From Desulfamplus magnetovallimortis (GTDB lineage: Bacteria; Desulfobacterota; Desulfobacteria; Desulfobacterales; Desulfobacteraceae): a stretch of 54,126 nucleotides of DNA. How positions within the stretch are numbered: position 1 is the stretch's first letter; each line of letters begins with the position of its first letter. Under the pieces are notes generated by a model. The model worked only from the letters and a program-made list of their open reading frames with translations, had not been told where the DNA came from and did not search any database. The DNA lies in the NCBI RefSeq assembly GCF_900170035.1, contig NZ_LT828548.1:1-54126 (forward strand), given 5' to 3'. A program made the position numbers and the translations under genes. Below, in pieces: positions 50,760 to 54,126 of this stretch.

Positions 50760-53183
50760 TTAAAAAATTGATGGTATTTTGTAGATTCTTTTGTTATAGG
50801 CCTCAAGCATTTTCCAGCGTACAATTGGAATATCCTTAAGATATTGCTGCTCAATGATATAGAGCAGTGTCGTTTCTATAGCCTGTGCTGTGTAACGACT
50901 GTTATGTCCAAACAGTACAGAATCTTCTCCAAAGTAATCTCCGTTATTCAGACGTATTATTTTTATATCTTTGAGGAACAGGTGAGCAGAGCCTTTGGCT
51001 ACCATCATTAAACAACCATTTTCAGGAATAATTTCAGCATCTTTTTCCACTTGCTTTTGCCTCATTGACCTTGCAACAATGTTCTGAAGAGGAAATGAGA
51101 CTATTTCTCCTAAAAGGGATGTGCCCTGAAAAAATTTGATTTTTTCATAAATCTGTTTCAGATCTTCGTATAATTGGTTTTGTCTGACAAATTCAAGGTA
51201 GATAGCTGCCGGAATTTGGAGAGTTTTTAAACAGCTCACTGCACGATATGTCCCGGAGTAAGGCTCTCCGGCTAATCCTGCCATCATTCCGATAAAAGAG
51301 CCGGCTGCGAGCTTGTTTTTTAACTTCTTTAAGGGATCAAAGTATTCAGCCAGCCCCTCCACAATAAGATATACCTGATCAGACGGAGTGCCGTTGTGTA
51401 TAAAAATATCACCGGCATCTATTGCAACCATAGGGCAGTTTACAAGCATCTCCATGGAATGGGAGGGAACTGATGGAAAGTAGCTTTTAAGGTAGTCATT
51501 CAGGTACTGCATGAAATAATCCTTGCGCCCCTCAATCAAAATACTCTGCATGCCGAAATAGGCACTGGAACCAATAATTTTTTCTTCATCAGTCAACTCT
51601 CTTTCCATATGGCTTAATACTATTTTTTGAGATCTGTCATCTTTGAAATCTACGGCTTTTCCGTGAATCAAGCCACCGGCAACGTCGAGTTTTTTCAAAT
51701 CCACCGGCAAAAGATAACGTTCCTTGACAGATTGGGCAAAAGATGGAGAAAGCCCGTTTTTTGAAGGATTTTCGGTTACCATGCCATCCAGTGCATCAAA
51801 CGAGATGGTATCTGCGAAGTGGCCATAAATTTTGTGCCCCAAATTGCCCATGGCCCGGAAAAAAAAGATATTGGTTTCAATGGGATGGGGCGACAATACA
51901 GGTCTGATCTCAAGACCTCCAACATTGTTCCATTGATCAGGTTCCAGATCGATAATGTCAAAAAAATCTTCAAAATGGGACTCTTCAATTGACATTAAGA
52001 TGGCCATCTTTTTCATTACAGATGTACGTACCAATTGTGTTGCAAAGTATTTTAAACGATGCCCGGAGCGAATCAAGGTGGTCAAACCGCTGAAATGATC
52101 ATCATGCCCGTGAGTATGAAAAATACCCTCTATTTCGTCAATACTGATGCCAAGAGAAATAAGGGACGCCATGATATTTGGTCCAGCATCAATAAGAAAT
52201 ATTCTGCCTTGATGGATCAGGATACTGGACATGCAAGGACGGTTTACATCCCAGCCATCGCCTTCACCCGTATGAATGACGCTGAAATAGTTTTTCTGGT
52301 AGGTATGAATTCCCAACTGATATGGACATTCATACTCTTCGTTCTCTTCAAGATTCAAATTTATGGTAACAGTTTTGCCCCGCCAGGTGATTAGAAAATT
52401 GTTGAGTCCGGTTCGTTCAATGAAAACCTCATTACGGATTTCAACGGGTTTTTCCTTGAGTATTCTGGTTTCAATAAACGCATCCGTTGTTTTGATCTGC
52501 CCAAATGCAAATTTCATTTTAAGGCGCATTAACTCATCAGCCATCTCGGAAGAAATACCGGCGGCCATGATCTCTTCTCTGTTAATCAAGCCGTAATTGC
52601 CTCTAAAAATGTAGCCGCTTTGGGCCATGATTTGATCCTCGGAGCCAATCAACAGAGGGCGGATTCCCAGATTATTGGGATGTCCCGGTAAAATCATCCC
52701 CTGCCTGTAGAGCATCTGAAGAACCGGAAATTCAGCTAAATTGGCAAGATGGCCATTCTGGATGGAAACATCGGAAAGCAGGATTACATTCGGTCCGCTT
52801 TCAAAGGATACTCCCTGGCTTTCACGCTTTACAATCAACCCTTTTTTAATTAGATGTTTGACACTGTCCGCAGGGCACCCGCATTGAATATATACATTAG
52901 CTTCGGGGATGGAAACCCAGTAGAGACCTGCACTTACCTTGATTTTTTCTATTCTGAGAAGGCGTTTAAATTCCTTGTTGAGCTTTTCCTGGGAAATGTC
53001 ACTCATTTTGGTCATTCTTGAGGCACTCTTAAGCAGGCTGCGATAGTTTTTATGGAGCTTCTTGTAGTTCTCAAAAAGGGTTTTGTACTCAAGGGGTTCC
53101 CCGTCCAGTGCGGCTCTGTTTTTTTCCAGAATTTCATATTCACTTGCAAACAATTTTTTGTATTTGTCATCACTGTTTTTCAT
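50760..53183 (-). CDS. Metallo-beta-lactamase-fold protein fused to two cyclic-nucleotide-binding domains
   Basis: 807 residues from ATG 53183 (GGGGTGA 8 nt upstream; a TTG 10 codons earlier is less likely). N-terminal coiled coil (about 1-75). MBL domain about 290-530 with the HxHxDH motif IFHTHGHDDHFSG, a later LSPHPIETN and IYGHFADTISFD; it lies in the phosphodiesterase-like MBL group by look. Then two cNMP-binding-like domains: about 600-690 (AIDAGDIFIHNGTPSDQVYL; AGEPYSGTYRAV) and about 710-790 (GDYFGEDSVLFGHNSRYTAQ, a good phosphate-binding cassette). Plausibly a nucleotide-regulated metallohydrolase; the substrate is unknown. Single gene, convergent with the hybrid kinase. Confidence 0.82.
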   Translation of the reverse strand: MKNSDDKYKKLFASEYEILEKNRAALDGEPLEYKTLFENYKKLHKNYRSLLKSASRMTKMSDISQEKLNKEFKRLLRIEKIKVSAGLYWVSIPEANVYIQCGCPADSVKHLIKKGLIVKRESQGVSFESGPNVILLSDVSIQNGHLANLAEFPVLQMLYRQGMILPGHPNNLGIRPLLIGSEDQIMAQSGYIFRGNYGLINREEIMAAGISSEMADELMRLKMKFAFGQIKTTDAFIETRILKEKPVEIRNEVFIERTGLNNFLITWRGKTVTINLNLEENEEYECPYQLGIHTYQKNYFSVIHTGEGDGWDVNRPCMSSILIHQGRIFLIDAGPNIMASLISLGISIDEIEGIFHTHGHDDHFSGLTTLIRSGHRLKYFATQLVRTSVMKKMAILMSIEESHFEDFFDIIDLEPDQWNNVGGLEIRPVLSPHPIETNIFFFRAMGNLGHKIYGHFADTISFDALDGMVTENPSKNGLSPSFAQSVKERYLLPVDLKKLDVAGGLIHGKAVDFKDDRSQKIVLSHMERELTDEEKIIGSSAYFGMQSILIEGRKDYFMQYLNDYLKSYFPSVPSHSMEMLVNCPMVAIDAGDIFIHNGTPSDQVYLIVEGLAEYFDPLKKLKNKLAAGSFIGMMAGLAGEPYSGTYRAVSCLKTLQIPAAIYLEFVRQNQLYEDLKQIYEKIKFFQGTSLLGEIVSFPLQNIVARSMRQKQVEKDAEIIPENGCLMMVAKGSAHLFLKDIKIIRLNNGDYFGEDSVLFGHNSRYTAQAIETTLLYIIEQQYLKDIPIVRWKMLEAYNKRIYKIPSIF

Positions 53184-54029
53184 TTTAAAAATCACCCCAC
53201 TTTCATTTTTCAAATTTGTTCATTTTTTGACCATCTTGCGGATTATTGAAAAGTTTTATAGTGAACTGTCAGCACTTTATTTTAGAGTTATCTGCAACGT
53301 AGAGACAAGGAATGCCTTTTCTACAGGACAATCAAACCTTGCCCCATTATTTTAGAGGTGGTATAGAGCACAGTTAATTACGGAATACAATCAATTACAA
53401 AAAATCTGACCTTTGATGGTCTTGCAAAAGTCCACAACACCAACATAGCTGTTAATACTTTCACTGATTTATTAGTAAGAAAACTTGGAACTCAGTCTTT
53501 TTACAGGTTTATCATCTTTGGTGCTTCGTTTTCTATCTTGCTGATGCAGATAACAAGCGAACACAATCAAAGTCAATCAAAAAAAATCAACAATATTCTG
53601 TTGATCAGTTATAATATTTTATATATTAAATTACTTATACGATTTTGGGGATAAAATCAGCACTTTTTTGTGCTGTTCTGGCCATTGGTTTATCTGTCAC
53701 AATCGGAGGGACGAAATCGCTAATCAAATTAATTTTTTAATCAACTCTAAAGTCGTAATTTTTTTAAACCAGCCACCATATATTACGTTTTCTGTTTCCT
53801 TAAAACGTAAATAGCGTATTACAGCCACACTTTAAAGAATGAAAGTCGTTTTAAAAACAGTCCATTACAGAGTTATTCTAATAAACCCTCATGATTGAGA
53901 GGATATCACAACGATGCATGAAAGTCTTTATATAACAATACTTTATGGAGACTTTCAAATAAATAAATACTATGGGTGTCGGTCACTGAAAAACTTGTGA
54001 CCGATGAGCTAAACAGAAGGGAGAATCCT
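53184..54029. other. 846-bp gene-poor region with relics and repeats
   Basis: At 53289-53315 lies a hairpin (GTAGAGACAAGG...CCTTTTCTAC) like the one at 41276. From 53367 to about 53660 one plus-strand frame is open for nearly 100 codons (segment FYRFIIFGASFSILLMQITS) but has no start codon or SD, so I read it as a relic. At 53836-53890 and 53921-53971 are two family 3 hairpins (GAAAGTC...GACTTTC). No RNA gene seen. Confidence 0.45.
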
Positions 54030-54126
54030 ATGCCAGCAGGGGACTTGTATAAACTGAATAAATATTTACAGACAAATGATATTACCTTTTGCTATAGAGG
54101 CTATCTTACGGAATCAATGCTACTTA
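54030..54126 (+). CDS. Start of a possible SiaB-family protein kinase (partial at window edge)
   Basis: ATG 54030 with GAAGGGAGA 6 nt upstream opens a frame to the window end (32 residues). Segment LYKLNKYLQTNDITFCYRGY followed by LTESMLL resembles the start of SiaB-type kinases, whose first strand reads about I-x-F-x-Y-x-G-x-[IL]. SiaB phosphorylates the SiaC anti-sigma-antagonist-like partner in c-di-GMP control. The piece is too short for certainty. Confidence 0.4.
   Translation, partial: MPAGDLYKLNKYLQTNDITFCYRGYLTESMLL

Noticed and set aside
53660-53740. A 31-codon frame with a signal-peptide look (SALFCAVLAIGLSVTIG) from a TTG
   Set aside because: No SD, stops after the hydrophobic part, and lies in a relic-rich gap.

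Overview
The window looks like a chromosomal segment of a Gram-negative, anaerobic Desulfobacterota bacterium, most likely a Desulfobacteraceae-type sulfate reducer. This is an inference. It rests on lpxC (outer membrane), NapH-type and polyferredoxin proteins with a Tat-exported DUF362 partner, an FmdE-family protein next to a molybdopterin-binding protein and a ModE-like regulator, a LysR protein of the selenium-metabolism type, a large NAD-glutamate dehydrogenase, an NtrY/NtrX pair, and a dense load of two-component and c-NMP-type signalling genes. The DNA is AT-rich. I see no rRNA, tRNA or CRISPR array.

Layout. 1-900: tail of an unknown gene, a frame-broken small membrane gene, repeats. 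895-3130: homocysteine methyltransferase and tilS (minus). 3385-6191: DUF362 protein plus a NapH/NapG-like fusion polyferredoxin with two internal tandem repeats. 6646-8657: nfeD, stomatin and a small gene. 8680-11509: hybrid histidine kinase and an iron alcohol dehydrogenase interrupted by one in-frame TAA (minus). 12364-14088: chemoreceptor. 14279-17410: NAD-GDH. 17815-20300: RelA/SpoT homologue with an intact hydrolase but an apparently dead synthetase, plus a 63-residue protein. 20318-25766: a three-gene cassette (membrane protein, dynamin/SrfC-like GTPase, Hsp70/actin-like SrfB-type ATPase). 26241-27446: FAD oxidoreductase. 27667-34325: DUF4390-ntrY-ntrX-rsmD-coaD-lysR block. 34812-35690: lpxC. 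36254-37843: comM/yifB. 37935-41082: small ORF-HDOD-histidine kinase-receiver operon. 41316-44396: Uma2 nuclease, molybdenum genes and ModE-like regulator around a 22-bp palindrome. 44663-50651: XRE regulator, zinc-ribbon response regulator, V4R protein and a large hybrid kinase. 50760-53183: metallo-beta-lactamase/double cNMP-binding fusion. The right edge holds the start of a possible SiaB-type kinase.

The most striking feature is non-coding. At least six dispersed repeat families fill nearly every long intergenic gap. Family 1 (about 174 bp, ends CTCAAAATCGACA/TGTCGATTTTGAG) is flanked by 6-bp direct repeats. Family 2 (105-106 bp, ends GGCATCCTTCAT/ATGAAGGATGCC) is flanked by 8-bp direct repeats. 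Both therefore behave like MITEs, and one family 1 copy sits inside a family 2 copy. Another family carries a hairpin whose stem covaries between copies. Family 2 copies abut or reshape the starts of lpxC and ntrY and split nfeD from the stomatin gene.

The genes of most functional interest are the SrfB/SrfC-like ATPase-GTPase-membrane cassette, the NapH-Tat-ferredoxin fusion whose presumed signal segment is built from a 21-bp tandem repeat, the hydrolase-only RSH protein, and the MBL-cNMP fusion.
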